A DNA stretch of 43,010 bases from Scytonema sp. UIC 10036 (GTDB lineage: Bacteria; Cyanobacteriota; Cyanobacteriia; Cyanobacteriales; Nostocaceae), in assembly GCF_009725235.1 (NCBI RefSeq), contig NZ_WJFC01000108.1, positions 1-43,010 of the forward strand. The letters are read 5' to 3'. Position 1 is the first letter of the stretch; every line of letters starts with the position of its first letter. Below are positions 18,622 to 27,519 of this stretch, in pieces. The translations under genes and the position numbers were made by a program. The notes beneath the pieces are model-generated. The model had not been told where the DNA came from and made no database searches. It saw only the letters and a list, made by a program, of their open reading frames with translations.

Positions 18622-19401
18622 GTGGATATCTTAGATCTGTTTCAGAAGGGCGGTCCGGCGATGTGGCCATTGCTTGCCCTGTCGATTCTATCTTTAAGTG
18701 TCGTTTTCGAGCGTTTGTGGTTCTGGTTGCGGATATTGAACCAAGAAAAACAAATCGTCGATCGCGTCTTGGATGCAGCCCAAACTGATTGGGGCGCAGC
18801 ACGTGAAATTGCTAAAAAGAGAATCGATCAACCCATAGGAAGATTTCTCTATGCCCCCTTACGCTTGCTGAAAAACGATCCAGAAACTTTTCGACTGGCT
18901 TTAGAAGCAACAGCAGAAGATGAATTGGCTGGGATGCGACGGGGAGAAAAAATATTGGAAGCAGTGATTGCTCTTGCACCTTTATTAGGATTATTAGGCA
19001 CGGTTTTGGGGTTGATTCAATCTCTTGGCGATTTACGAATAGGAGATTTGGGCACCGAAGCTACAGCAAATGTACCTGCAGGTATTGGTCAAGCGCTGAT
19101 TAGCACGGCATTTGGTTTGATTGTTGCCATAGCAAGTTTAGTATTTTATCGTCTCTTCCAAGGTCTTGTTGTTAATCAAGTCAAGATTTTTCATAAAGCA
19201 GGTAACGAGTTAGAGTTGCTGTACCGTCAGTCGCCTCCTGACTACACAGAAACTACACCTGACCCTCTGGCACTACCGCAAAGTATCATGAGAGATTCTC
19301 AGGATAGCTTCAACTCTCCCCGAAAAAAAAGTAGAGGTCGGTTTACTGAAACTCCCGAACCACCACCAGAGTCCGATCTCCCAAGACCAAATGATGGCTG
19401 A
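18622..19401 (+). CDS. exbB: ExbB/TolQ-family proton channel subunit
   Basis: 259 residues from the GTG at 18622, chosen because GGAGGGAG (18606-18613) is a good ribosome binding site for it; an ATG at 18604 overlaps that site and would add six residues. Three membrane helices: [20 protein letters not shown] near the start, then [19 protein letters not shown] and [19 protein letters not shown] with the conserved small and polar residues of the MotA/TolQ/ExbB pore. The C-terminal ~50 residues are Pro/Ser-rich and likely disordered. Together with ExbD, 32 bp downstream, it should use the proton gradient to energise an outer-membrane process. No TonB or receptor gene is nearby. Confidence 0.88.
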   Translation: MDILDLFQKGGPAMWPLLALSILSLSVVFERLWFWLRILNQEKQIVDRVLDAAQTDWGAAREIAKKRIDQPIGRFLYAPLRLLKNDPETFRLALEATAEDELAGMRRGEKILEAVIALAPLLGLLGTVLGLIQSLGDLRIGDLGTEATANVPAGIGQALISTAFGLIVAIASLVFYRLFQGLVVNQVKIFHKAGNELELLYRQSPPDYTETTPDPLALPQSIMRDSQDSFNSPRKKSRGRFTETPEPPPESDLPRPNDG

Positions 19402-19433
19402 CAAAAAGCTCGAATAACCATGAGATTTATAAA

Positions 19434-20096
19434 ATGAAAGTTAACTTACATACCCCTGTAGAAGAAGCTCAAATTCAAATCCTTCCTCTCATTGATGTCA
19501 TTTTTTGTATTTTGACATTCTTTATTTTGGCTGCTTTGCAATTTACTCGACAGCAGGCAATTAACATCGATTTGCCCAAAGCTAAAACAGGTACTTCTGC
19601 TGCCACTGTCGTATCACAAGCAGGACGGGAAATATTACCTGTGACTCTTGATGCTGTTGGTCAAACTTACGTAGAAAAACAACCAATTAATCGGGAACAA
19701 CTCAGATCTGCTTTAGAGGACTATATCAAAAAGAACCCTAAGGGCGTTTTTGTTCTCAATGCCTCTCGGTCTGCAACCTATAACGATGTGATCGAAATGT
19801 TAGACTTATTGCGATCTGTGGGAGGCGATCGCGTTTCTTTGGGAATCATTCCCAGTTCTTCAGGGCTATCGACAGAGCCCTCTTTACCCGCTTCTCCCTC
19901 TTTTCCCAATAGTCCCAATGCACCGGGAGGAGCACCTTTACCAAATACCGTGCCCCCCGATCTGTTCAATCTTCCACCTGCGCCCAATCAAATTCCTTCC
20001 GGACAAGGTATTACTCCGGTGAATCCATCCGGAAATTCTCCTTCTTCACCTCAAGGAAGTGCAGGTGGAAAACCGAATCCTGCTCCCAAAAGGTAA
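19434..20096 (+). CDS. exbD: ExbD/TolR-family protein with long proline-rich tail
   Basis: 220 residues. One membrane helix (residues ~17-37, LPLIDVIFCILTFFILAALQ) that contains the conserved Asp of the ExbD/TolR channel (PLIDVIF). The periplasmic domain follows (VTLDAVGQTYVEKQPINREQ, VFVLNASRSATYNDVIEMLD). From about residue 143 the sequence is a Pro/Ser/Asn/Gly-rich tail of ~75 residues, unlike the short ends of E. coli ExbD and TolR; it may reach peptidoglycan or a partner. The pair exbB-exbD is a compact operon with a 32-bp gap, then a cluster of palindromic repeats. Confidence 0.88.
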   Translation: MKVNLHTPVEEAQIQILPLIDVIFCILTFFILAALQFTRQQAINIDLPKAKTGTSAATVVSQAGREILPVTLDAVGQTYVEKQPINREQLRSALEDYIKKNPKGVFVLNASRSATYNDVIEMLDLLRSVGGDRVSLGIIPSSSGLSTEPSLPASPSFPNSPNAPGGAPLPNTVPPDLFNLPPAPNQIPSGQGITPVNPSGNSPSSPQGSAGGKPNPAPKR

Positions 20097-20117
20097 TCGT
20101 AGGTAAGCATTTGTCCT

Positions 20118-20170
20118 CTCGTTCCCAGCCTGAGGCTGGGAATGCCTTCGGTGGAGGCTCCGCCTCCTGT
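20118..20170. repeat. TCGTTCCCAG-family palindromic repeat, copy 2
   Basis: CTCGTTCCCAGCCTGAGGCT with the paired GGGAATGCC arm and a downstream GGAGGCTCCGCCTCC palindrome; same plan as copy 1. Confidence 0.9.
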
Positions 20171-20257
20171 ATTGCGAAACAGCTCCAATGAAAAAATTTC
20201 ATCCCGATAGTGAAAAAGGTAAAGTAGGGTGGGCAATGCTTACCCTACTCCTGTATT

Positions 20258-20358
20258 GCGAGGCAGAGCCTCGCTTAATGCATTCCCAGGCAGAGCCTGG
20301 GCACGAGGGTGAGGCAGAGCCTGGGAACGAGGGTGAGGCGGAGCCTGGTAACGAGGGT
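20258..20358. repeat. TCGTTCCCAG-family repeat cluster, copy 3 (tandem, inverted)
   Basis: AGGCAGAGCCTCGC, then three successive CAGAGCCTGGG/CGGAGCCTGG-ACGAGGGTG units. It looks like an internally expanded version of the repeat. Confidence 0.85.
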
Positions 20359-20513
20359 TATTAGTTTAAAGAAAGATTTCTGCTAACTTACAAGTTGTTA
20401 GTTTTATGTCAGGCTTTGTTTAAGCAATAGATCGAAATCCTTGTGATGAGATCGCCTTTTAGGCGGCTCCCATTGGAAGTATAGCCATTCACATTTGCTA
20501 AGAGGTTGTGGCA

Positions 20514-20876
20514 ATGAACATCGGGGCATTATTACTTGTTTGGTTGGTAACAGCCATTGGCTTATTTATTGTTAGCAAGCTACCATTTGGAGTTGAAATT
20601 GACTCACCAGAAAAAGCTTTTATTTCCGCAGCCGTTCTGGGAATTGTAACAGCAGTTGTTAGACCAATTTTACGCCTTGTATTTACCGTCCCCAACTTTC
20701 TGACTTTTAACTTGTTATCCAGCTTCTTCACGTTTATTATCTCTGTTGTCAGTTTTGGGATTGCAGCTTGGTTAGTACAAGGCTTCCGCCTGCGTTACGG
20801 TGCAGGAAGCGCTATTTTAGGAGCTCTTACGCTCTCTATTCTCAGTAGTTTAATTTACCATTTACTAGGAGTATAA
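20514..20876 (+). CDS. Small four-helix membrane protein, phage-holin-4 superfamily type
   Basis: 121 residues from the ATG at 20514, with AGAGG nine bases upstream (a GTG two codons earlier is also possible). Four membrane helices: GALLLVWLVTAIGLFIVSKL, ISAAVLGIVTAVVRPILRLV, FNLLSSFFTFIISVVSFGIA and SAILGALTLSILSSLIYHLL, with RPIL in the second loop as in the family. Despite the name, chromosomal members are widespread in bacteria and are not known to be lytic. No phage genes are nearby, so I do not infer a prophage. Confidence 0.82.
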   Translation: MNIGALLLVWLVTAIGLFIVSKLPFGVEIDSPEKAFISAAVLGIVTAVVRPILRLVFTVPNFLTFNLLSSFFTFIISVVSFGIAAWLVQGFRLRYGAGSAILGALTLSILSSLIYHLLGV

Positions 20877-20879
20877 AAT

Positions 20880-20988
20880 TTGTTAGTTGTTAGTTGTTAG
20901 TTGTTGGTTGTTAATTGTTGGTTGCTCTTAGCTACTAACCACTAACCACTAACCACTAACCACTAACCACTAACCACTAACCACTACT
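20880..20988. repeat. Facing 7-bp repeat arrays (TTAGTTG)n and (CTAACCA)n
   Basis: TTAGTTG heptamers (20880-20925) face CTAACCA heptamers (20934-20988), so the arms are roughly inverse complements and could fold into a long hairpin between the two convergent genes. The right arm provides the TAG stop of thf1. Confidence 0.88.
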
Positions 20989-21660
20989 AGACTGCTGACT
21001 TCTTTGTTCTCGTCTTTTACGATCTGCAGAAAGCAGATCGGACATAACTGCTAGTGCCTGAGACACTTTATCTAAGTTAGAACGGTAAATTTCCAAATCT
21101 TTACTGAGTTTGTCATCAGATAAATGTAATCCATCAGCAATTTTTTTCAGTGCTTCAGTGAGTTGCTTTTGGTCTTTTACAAGTTCTGGATCTGACAATT
21201 CTAGTAAAGAAAAAACTCCAATGGCAAACAAGCGATTATACTTAAAGGCTGGGTTTTTGGAAATTGCTTGCAGTGAGGACTGAAGATCGACATCTCGGTC
21301 TAAATGCGTTTGTTGACTTAACCACGCAATTAATTCTGAAGGTGGTAAGCTTTTCGCTACAGATTGTAATCTTTGAGCATCTTGTCTGTAACGCTGCGGA
21401 TCTTCTTCTAATGCCCGAACAAGAGCGTTAAAAATCGACTCCTTATCCCGTTCTGGCTGGTAGCCTTGCATAAAACGCTCAAAGGCTGTGACGACGCCCA
21501 GGGCATAAATTGGTTCGTAGCTAAAATCTACATTGACTGACAGCAAATGCATTTCCACCATTAACTCTTCCACAACCCGACGGTAGATTGTATTTATCGG
21601 GCGGGTATGAAGGTTATAGAAAGTTCGCTTAGTATCAGAAACAGTACGGACGTTATTCAC
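20977..21660 (-). CDS. thf1: Thylakoid formation protein Thf1/Psb29
   Basis: 227 residues. Matches Thf1/Psb29 throughout: VRTVSDTKRTFYNLHTRPIN at the start, YRRVVEELMVEMHLLSVN, DFSYEPIYALGVVTAFERFM and a helical C-terminus ending in a charged coiled region. The protein binds FtsH proteases and helps photosystem II biogenesis and repair in thylakoids. The last residues (SSSG) and the TAG stop are encoded by the neighbouring tandem repeat. With psb27 it is the second PSII biogenesis factor in this window, although the genes are 17 kb apart. Confidence 0.93.
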   Translation of the reverse strand: MNNVRTVSDTKRTFYNLHTRPINTIYRRVVEELMVEMHLLSVNVDFSYEPIYALGVVTAFERFMQGYQPERDKESIFNALVRALEEDPQRYRQDAQRLQSVAKSLPPSELIAWLSQQTHLDRDVDLQSSLQAISKNPAFKYNRLFAIGVFSLLELSDPELVKDQKQLTEALKKIADGLHLSDDKLSKDLEIYRSNLDKVSQALAVMSDLLSADRKRREQRSQQSSSG

Positions 21661-21788
21661 AAAGCATAATTATAAGGGCGACTTATTTTTATTCTCTCGC
21701 TTTACGGCAACTTTGCCAAGTTCGGGTTTTCTCTTTGTATCAAACTCGTCTAGAATTCGGGATCGATAGCTGTTTGCTTCTACACATT

Positions 21789-22385
21789 ATGATTCTTTCG
21801 CAACAACTACAGACCCTTGCTAGTTACCTTGTTGGTGAATTTGATAATCGAGAACAAGCTCTTGCAGATCCTGCTTGGTACGTTCATTTGCGCCTGTGGC
21901 ACAGAAGAGTTCCCCTTTTTCAAGAGGATAGCGTAACCATTTTTGCCGAACAAGCCAACATTGTCACACTTGATAAACCTTACCGTCAGCGAATTCTACG
22001 TCTCACTGAAGGACAAGATGCTCATACGTCTATTAAAGCGCAATACTATATGCCAAAAAATCCCAGTTCTTTAATAGGTGCTGGTTGTAACTCTGATTTA
22101 CTCAATACGCTGACTCCTGACCAATTAGAATTGCTACCAAGCTGCGTACTTGATGTCAGCTATAATACTATAGCTCCAGGCAGCTATAAATTTACTGCTA
22201 CTCCACCAACTAACACTCTTTGCAGTTTTACTTATGGTGGTAGTACTATACAAGTTTCTTTGGGCTTTGAATCTACTCAAGATAAATTCATGAGTTTTGA
22301 CAAAGGTATCGACCCGATAACTGGAAAAGCGACTTGGGGTGCAATTTTAGGACCATTTCGATACACTAAACGAGAACGGTTTTAA
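21789..22385 (+). CDS. CpeT/CpcT-family phycobilin lyase-like protein
   Basis: 198 residues from the ATG at 21789; an upstream ATG in the same frame would add 18 residues unlike the family. Recognised from LQTLASYLVGEFDNREQALA, WYVHLRLWHRRVPL, FAEQANIVTLDKPYRQRILR, the central LPSCVLDV and the closing GIDPITGKATWGAILGPFRY. CpeT/CpcT proteins are beta-barrel lyases that attach phycocyanobilin or phycoerythrobilin to a specific cysteine of phycobiliprotein beta subunits. No phycobiliprotein gene is adjacent and this may be a divergent paralogue, so I leave the symbol open. Confidence 0.82.
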   Translation: MILSQQLQTLASYLVGEFDNREQALADPAWYVHLRLWHRRVPLFQEDSVTIFAEQANIVTLDKPYRQRILRLTEGQDAHTSIKAQYYMPKNPSSLIGAGCNSDLLNTLTPDQLELLPSCVLDVSYNTIAPGSYKFTATPPTNTLCSFTYGGSTIQVSLGFESTQDKFMSFDKGIDPITGKATWGAILGPFRYTKRERF

Positions 22386-22423
22386 TTTTGGATTTTGGAT
22401 TTTGGATTTTGGATTTTGGATTT
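22386..22423. repeat. 7-bp tandem repeat (TTTTGGA)n
   Basis: Five copies of TTTTGGA directly after the CpeT-like stop codon. Confidence 0.9.
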
Positions 22424-22464
22424 ACCGATTTGGGCATTGGGATTTGAATCTAAAATCCAAGCGT

Positions 22465-22833
22465 TTAGCTAGCAATGCTGCGAGGTATACCTTCTAAAGC
22501 TTCCTCTTCAGTTTCAAAGATTTCAAACACAGTGTCCATCATAGTGACTTCAAACACCAGTTTGGCTTCTGGATGGACATTACAGATCCGAAAACTACCT
22601 TTGACTTTATCAGCATCGCGCATTCCAGCAACTAAGGATGTTAATCCAGAACTATCAATAAAATTGACCTGACCGAGATTAACTACCACATGGCGGCTGA
22701 GTTTGGAAATACATTCTTGCAACTTCAAGCGAAATTGCCAAGCTGTCGTGATATCAAGTCGTCCGGATGGGGTCAGAACGATAACTGTATTCCCATCCTG
22801 GGTTGTATAAGTTTGCTGATCGATATAAATCAC
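22465..22833 (-). CDS. STAS-domain anti-sigma-factor antagonist
   Basis: 122 residues from the GTG at 22833, preferred because AGGGGAG lies five bases upstream; a GTG at 22851 would add six residues. A single STAS domain: VIVLTPSGRLDITTAWQFR, VVVNLGQVNFIDSSGLTSLV and the terminal MMDTVFEIFETEEEAL. The serine pair in IDSSGL is the phosphorylation site of SpoIIAA/RsbV-type proteins. It should switch partners by phosphorylation, binding an anti-sigma kinase or a similar target. No cognate RsbW-like kinase or phosphatase is adjacent. Confidence 0.9.
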   Translation of the reverse strand: MIYIDQQTYTTQDGNTVIVLTPSGRLDITTAWQFRLKLQECISKLSRHVVVNLGQVNFIDSSGLTSLVAGMRDADKVKGSFRICNVHPEAKLVFEVTMMDTVFEIFETEEEALEGIPRSIAS

Positions 22834-22977
22834 TGAGTCTCCCCTTAGCACTCCTCAAACATCCTCTTATTTCAAGTAAAATGGACTATTTCTGGCTTTA
22901 GCACTAGATGACAAAGCTACAGATCTTGCTGTCATTATTTTTGCTTGGTGCTTACCTTTAGTAGTTTAACTCACTTA

Positions 22978-23109
22978 ATAGGGGTTAGGGGTAGGGGTAG
23001 GGGTAGGGGGTAGGGGTTAGGGGGTAGGGGTAGGAGTTAGGGATTGAGGGTGGGTTAAAATTCTTTGTGTAACATTCACTGTTCCCCGTTCCCTGTTCCC
23101 TGTTCCTTT
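22978..23109. repeat. 7-bp tandem repeats (GGGGTAG)n and (GTTCCCT)n
   Basis: GGGGTAG/GGGGTTA units at 22978-23042, then GTTCCCC/GTTCCCT units at 23079-23109 next to the 3' end of hemF. Confidence 0.85.
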
Positions 23110-23112
23110 TAA

Positions 23113-24150
23113 TTACGAATTATGAAAGTTTGCCCAATCTTGGGGTTTGAGGAAGGTTTCGTACAATTCGGCTTCAGGAGAATTGGGTTCGGGTTGGTAG
23201 CCGTATTCCCACCGCACTAGGGGTGGAAGTGACATCAGGATAGATTCGGTGCGTCCGTTGGTTTGCAGCCCGAAAATTGTTCCTCTGTCATACACCAAAT
23301 TGAATTCTACGTACCTTCCCCGGCGATACAGTTGAAAATTTCGTTGGCGATCGCTATATTCCATCTTGTGTCGCCTTTCCACAATTGGCATGTAGGATGG
23401 TAGAAAAGCGTTACCACAATTTTGTACAAAAGCAAACAGTTGTTCCCAAGAGCGTGGTGCCAATTCCCCAATTTCATTGCTGTAAATAGCAGCTGCACTG
23501 TCTTTATAGGGACCGCGATACAAAGCTCCGCGTCCATCTTGGTAATCAAAAAATAATCCACCAATACCGCGTGTCTCTTGACGGTGTTTTAAGTAGAAAT
23601 ATTCGTCACACCAACGCTTGAAAACCGGATAATACTCTGGGGAATTGGCATCGCAAGCCTGCTTGAGTGTTTTGTGAAAATGAGATGCATCTTCAGCAAA
23701 AGGATAGTATGGTGTGAGGTCGGCTCCGCCTCCAAACCACCAAACGGGTCCTGCTTCAAAGTAGCGGTAATTTAAATGAACTGTTGGTACATAAGGATTG
23801 CGAGGGTGTAACACCATTGAAGTGCCTGTGGCATAAAAACCATGCCCTGCCGCTTCTGGACGTTGAGCTATGATAGAGGGCGGCAAGTGAGAACCCCAAA
23901 CTTCTGAAAAATTTACACCGCCTTGTTCAAATATTGCACCCTCACGCATGACACGAGAGCGTCCACCACCCCCTTCTGGGCGTTCCCATGTGTCCTCTTG
24001 AAATTGTCCCATGCCATCGAGTTCTGCCAACGTTTGAGAAATTTGGTCTTGTAACTGTTTCATGAACTGACTGACTCTGGTTTTAGCGTCAGTTGGCAGG
24101 GTATGTGTCGGTTCTGCTGGCAAAGTAGGGATTTGGGCGTTGGTCAACAT
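23113..24150 (-). CDS. hemF: Oxygen-dependent coproporphyrinogen III oxidase
   Basis: 345 residues from the ATG at 24150 (an ATG eight codons upstream at 24174 is also possible). It turns coproporphyrinogen III into protoporphyrinogen IX with O2 in heme and chlorophyll synthesis. Family signatures are all present: [60 protein letters not shown], and [20 protein letters not shown] near the C-terminus. The length is normal for a bacterial or cyanobacterial HemF. It is cytosolic and transcribed alone. Confidence 0.95.
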   Translation of the reverse strand: MLTNAQIPTLPAEPTHTLPTDAKTRVSQFMKQLQDQISQTLAELDGMGQFQEDTWERPEGGGGRSRVMREGAIFEQGGVNFSEVWGSHLPPSIIAQRPEAAGHGFYATGTSMVLHPRNPYVPTVHLNYRYFEAGPVWWFGGGADLTPYYPFAEDASHFHKTLKQACDANSPEYYPVFKRWCDEYFYLKHRQETRGIGGLFFDYQDGRGALYRGPYKDSAAAIYSNEIGELAPRSWEQLFAFVQNCGNAFLPSYMPIVERRHKMEYSDRQRNFQLYRRGRYVEFNLVYDRGTIFGLQTNGRTESILMSLPPLVRWEYGYQPEPNSPEAELYETFLKPQDWANFHNS

Positions 24151-24438
24151 AAACTCTATACAAGTGTTTGGCATGACTACAGTTTAGTTATTTTCTCTCA
24201 AATGCGTGTAAGCTTGTATGTTTGTTTATTTTTCTCAACTTATTTGTGGTTGCGTAAAGTTTAAGTATTGTTTCGACCATTTGGCAAACCCCTTTGTATT
24301 TCATACTTCATCCTTCAGATGGCTTGCTATGTATGGGGAAATTTTGAGAAAGTTAAATGCGAAGTTTAACGACAGAACAGATGTGTACTGTGTCAAAGTT
24401 ACCAGTTGTAGCGTGTAGCGAGGAGGAAGACTAGGAAG

Positions 24439-24942
24439 ATGCTAAGTTGTTTATCCAAATTCGTCCGTCGCAAACGTCGTCTGTTTTGCGCTTCTCTGGT
24501 ACGAACGTATCGAGAGATCAGTTCTGCTTCTGTAGATGAATTATGGCAAAAAGTGGTTGATATAGCAGATGTTTCCTGGCATCCACTGCTTAAAAGTACT
24601 AACGTCCCCTATGGCTTAGTCCCGAAACCTGGGTTAATTTATCAAGCAGTCACGCGCTTGTCTCCCATTCCCATCAGAATTTTTGTTGAGAGTGTTAATC
24701 CAAGAGAATTATTAAGTATACGAGTGCTAGCTATTCCCGGAGTTGAGGAACGAGTCACGTACAAAGTTGAGTCCACAGTCTGTGGTACTTGTTTATCTTA
24801 CTCTGTGACTTTACGTGGTTGGCTATCACCTTTAATTTGGCCCTTTTCCCGTCCTTATGCAGTTCGTGTTGCAAGAGCTTTAGTTGAAGCGGCTGAGGTG
24901 TCAGGGCAAAGAAAATCTATCAAGGATAGTTGTTTTGGTTAG
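24439..24942 (+). CDS. SRPBCC-fold (polyketide cyclase/START-like) protein
   Basis: 167 residues. The region from about residue 22 (YREISSASVDELWQKVVDIA) to 155 has the strand-helix pattern of SRPBCC proteins: a WHPLLKS loop, PGLIYQAVTR, FVESVNPRELLSIRVLAIPG, VTYKVESTVCGTCLSYSVTL and a final long helix. Such proteins bind hydrophobic ligands in a cavity. The first 20 residues are basic. A GAGGAGG stretch lies just upstream and AGGAAG closer to the ATG. The stop TAG comes from the following GGTTAGT repeat. Ligand unknown. Confidence 0.7.
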   Translation: MLSCLSKFVRRKRRLFCASLVRTYREISSASVDELWQKVVDIADVSWHPLLKSTNVPYGLVPKPGLIYQAVTRLSPIPIRIFVESVNPRELLSIRVLAIPGVEERVTYKVESTVCGTCLSYSVTLRGWLSPLIWPFSRPYAVRVARALVEAAEVSGQRKSIKDSCFG

Positions 24943-25020
24943 TGGTTAGTGGTTAGTGGTTAGTGGTATAAAAGTACTAACAACTAACAACTAACAACTA
25001 ACAACTAACCACTAACAACT
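24938..25020. repeat. Facing 7-bp repeat arrays (GGTTAGT)n and (AACTAAC)n
   Basis: GGTTAGT units (24938-24966) face AACTAAC units (24980-25020), forming a hairpin-like pair between the SRPBCC gene and mrp. The left array gives the SRPBCC stop codon. Confidence 0.88.
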
Positions 25021-25061
25021 ATACAATTAAAAATTGTTCGGTATTAGGATAACAAAATACT

Positions 25062-26132
25062 ATGTATGATGTGCTAGATTCTCGTTCAGTTTTAGAAGTA
25101 TTGCGTCCAGTACAAGATCCAGAACTTCGTAAAAGTCTGGTAGAAATGAATATGATTCGCAATATTAAAATTGATGGCGGTCAAGTTAGCTTTACTTTGG
25201 TACTGACAACTCCTGCTTGTCCTTTACGTGAATTTATTGTTGAAGATTGTCAAAAAGCTGTTAAGCAGTTGCCAGGAGTAACAAATGTTTCCGTAGAGGT
25301 GACAGCAGAAACGCCTCAGCAAAAAAGTTTGCCGGATCGCAATGGGATTCCTGGTGTAAAAAATATTCTTGCAGTTTCTAGTGGTAAGGGAGGAGTCGGT
25401 AAAAGTACGGTTGCCGTTAATGTTGCAGTTGCGCTAGCACAGACAGGAGCAAAAGTTGGGTTGCTTGATGCCGATATCTACGGTCCTAACGATCCCACTA
25501 TGCTTGGACTTGGTGATGCTGAAATGGTTGTCAGGTCAACACCAAAAGGCGAAATTCTAGAACCTGCTTTCAACCATGGTGTCAAACTCGTCTCCATGGG
25601 ATTTTTGATTGACCGGGATCAACCTGTTATTTGGCGCGGTCCCATGCTGAATGGAGTGATTCGTCAGTTTCTCTACCAAGTAGAGTGGCAAGAGTTAGAC
25701 TATTTGATTGTAGATATGCCTCCCGGCACGGGGGATGCTCAGCTAACGTTAGCACAAGCAGTTCCAATGGCAGGGGCAGTGATTGTCACTACCCCACAAA
25801 CTGTGGCTCTGTTGGATGCTCGTAAGGGTTTGCGGATGTTCCAGCAAATGAACGTTCCAATTTTGGGAATAGTAGAAAATATGAGCTACTTTATTCCACC
25901 AGATATGCCAGATAAACAGTATGACATTTTTGGTTCCGGAGGTGGTTCTAAAACTGCAACTGAATTGGGCGTACCATTGCTAGGATGCGTACCTATGGAA
26001 ATTTCTACCAGAATTGGTGGCGACAGTGGTGTTCCCATTGTTGTTTCTGACCCAGATTCAGCAAGTGCCAAAGCTTTGAGCGCGATCGCACATGCTATTG
26101 CCGGTAAAGTATCAGTTGCTGCTTTGACCTAA
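25062..26132 (+). CDS. mrp: Mrp/HCF101-type P-loop Fe-S cluster carrier
   Basis: 356 residues. N-terminal MIP18 (DUF59) domain (residues ~5-80, LRPVQDPELRKSLVEMNMI) with the usual TPACP (Cys53), then a MinD/ParA-like ATPase with the deviant Walker A GKGGVGKS (108-115), DADIYGPNDPTM and IVDMPPGTGDAQLT. These proteins carry and transfer 4Fe-4S clusters. The CxxC pair that bridges a cluster in E. coli ApbC is absent: the segment after ENMSYF reads IPPDMPDKQYDIFG. This matches the plastid HCF101 side of the family, which serves photosystem I Fe-S assembly; that role here is inference. It is followed 80 bp later by rodA. Confidence 0.9.
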   Translation: MYDVLDSRSVLEVLRPVQDPELRKSLVEMNMIRNIKIDGGQVSFTLVLTTPACPLREFIVEDCQKAVKQLPGVTNVSVEVTAETPQQKSLPDRNGIPGVKNILAVSSGKGGVGKSTVAVNVAVALAQTGAKVGLLDADIYGPNDPTMLGLGDAEMVVRSTPKGEILEPAFNHGVKLVSMGFLIDRDQPVIWRGPMLNGVIRQFLYQVEWQELDYLIVDMPPGTGDAQLTLAQAVPMAGAVIVTTPQTVALLDARKGLRMFQQMNVPILGIVENMSYFIPPDMPDKQYDIFGSGGGSKTATELGVPLLGCVPMEISTRIGGDSGVPIVVSDPDSASAKALSAIAHAIAGKVSVAALT

Positions 26133-26212
26133 AATTGTCAAAATTTGTCTGGTTAAAGTACGGGCAACACCGAATACCTATGTCAGATATTTAATTTATT
26201 TAAAAACCCACA

Positions 26213-27517
26213 ATGTTGTTAAAACGTTCGCTTCCTAGAGTTCGCTGGAAGTTTTGGTTTAAACCTTGGCAGCAAGTAGATTTGTTGTTATTTATATTAC
26301 CAGTCGCGCTTACCGTATTTGGCGGTGTCATGATCCGCAGTACAGAATTGAACCAGGGTCTTACGGACTGGTGGTGGCATTGGCTTATGGGCGGTATTGG
26401 TCTCGTCCTAGCCCTTTTCATTTCTAGATGCCGTTACGAAAATCTCATTCAGTGGCATTGGATAACATACGCCCTAACAAACGCCAGCTTAATTGCAGTT
26501 ATGTTGGTTGGTTCCAGCGCTAAAGGCGCACAAAGATGGATTAGTGTTGCGGGCTTTAACGTACAACCTTCAGAATTCGCTAAAATAGGTTTAATCATTA
26601 CCTTAGCAGTGATGTTACACAAACGCACTGCTTCTAATTTGGATAATGTGATTAGAGCTTTAGGAATTACCGCAGTGCCTTGGGCATTGGTGTTTTTGCA
26701 GCCAGATTTGGCAACATCACTTGTATTTGGTGCGATCGTATTGGGGATGTTGTATTGGGCAAACGCTAACCCAGGTTGGTTAATACTGCTAGTTTCTCCT
26801 ATTTTTGCAGCCATTCTGTTCGGCATACACTGGCCTTTCTCCATTGCGTTATTTGGTGACTTCACTTTGACCCCTTTGGGATTGCTGTGGTCATTTGCTA
26901 TGGGATTGCTTGGCTTTTTAACTCTTCCCTGGCGTCGGTACGGGCTTGGCGGTATAGGTGCTTTGTCTCTAAATCTTTTAGGTGGGGAATTAGGCATTTT
27001 TGCGTGGAATCACGTATTAAAGGAGTATCAAAAGGATAGATTAACAGTATTTGTTAATCCCGAACACGATCCTTTGGGAGCAGGATATCACCTCATCCAG
27101 TCCCGTATTGCTATTGGTGCAGGTGAATGGTGGGGATGGGGTCTTTTTAAAGGTCCCATGACTCAGTTAAATTTCGTGCCCGAACAGCATACAGACTTTA
27201 TTTTCTCGGCTGTAGGTGAGGAATTTGGTTTTATTGGCTGTTTGGTCATTCTATTTGCCTTTTGTTTGGTGTGTCAGCGTCTGCTGCACGTTGCCCAAAC
27301 TTCTAAAGATAACTTTGGTTCGTTGCTAGCTATAGGCGTTTTATCCATGATCGTGTTCCAAATGGTTGTAAATATTGGCATGACGGTTGGTTTAGCGCCA
27401 GTTGCGGGAATTCCCCTTCCTTGGATGAGTTATGGACGTTCTGCCATGCTGAAAAACTTTATTGCTCTGGGACTTGTTGAGTCTGTCGCAAATTTCCGCC
27501 AACGGCAAAAGTATTAA
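26213..27517 (+). CDS. rodA: Rod-shape SEDS glycosyltransferase RodA
   Basis: 434 residues with about ten membrane helices. SEDS family signatures include GAQRWISVAGFNVQPSEFAK, FLQPDLATSLVFG, the extracellular loop NPEHDPLGAGYHLIQSRIAI with GAGEWWGWGLF, FVPEQHTDFIFSAVGEEFGF and the C-terminal PLPWMSYGRSAML. The protein polymerises lipid II into peptidoglycan with a class B penicillin-binding protein during elongation. HTDFIF and GHxL-like features are nearer RodA than FtsW. An ATG at 26213 fits; no partner pbp2 is adjacent. Confidence 0.92.
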   Translation: MLLKRSLPRVRWKFWFKPWQQVDLLLFILPVALTVFGGVMIRSTELNQGLTDWWWHWLMGGIGLVLALFISRCRYENLIQWHWITYALTNASLIAVMLVGSSAKGAQRWISVAGFNVQPSEFAKIGLIITLAVMLHKRTASNLDNVIRALGITAVPWALVFLQPDLATSLVFGAIVLGMLYWANANPGWLILLVSPIFAAILFGIHWPFSIALFGDFTLTPLGLLWSFAMGLLGFLTLPWRRYGLGGIGALSLNLLGGELGIFAWNHVLKEYQKDRLTVFVNPEHDPLGAGYHLIQSRIAIGAGEWWGWGLFKGPMTQLNFVPEQHTDFIFSAVGEEFGFIGCLVILFAFCLVCQRLLHVAQTSKDNFGSLLAIGVLSMIVFQMVVNIGMTVGLAPVAGIPLPWMSYGRSAMLKNFIALGLVESVANFRQRQKY

Positions 27518-27519
27518 CT

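Larger units (their letters stand above)
20097..20513. other. Intergenic region filled with palindromic repeats
   Basis: Contains TCGTTCCCAG-family units at 20118-20170 and 20258-20358 and a separate hairpin at 20224-20249 (GTAGGGTGGGCA paired with TGCTTACCCTAC). No gene is present. Confidence 0.8.

Noticed and set aside
20514..20876. Phage origin for the holin-like gene
   Set aside because: This superfamily is common in bacterial chromosomes and no other phage gene is present.
20880..20988. CRISPR array
   Set aside because: Units are contiguous heptamers with no spacers; same for the other arrays in the window.
24218..24418. 66-codon plus-strand frame before the SRPBCC gene
   Set aside because: Composition is random-looking, there is no ribosome binding site, and it overlaps the probable promoter region.
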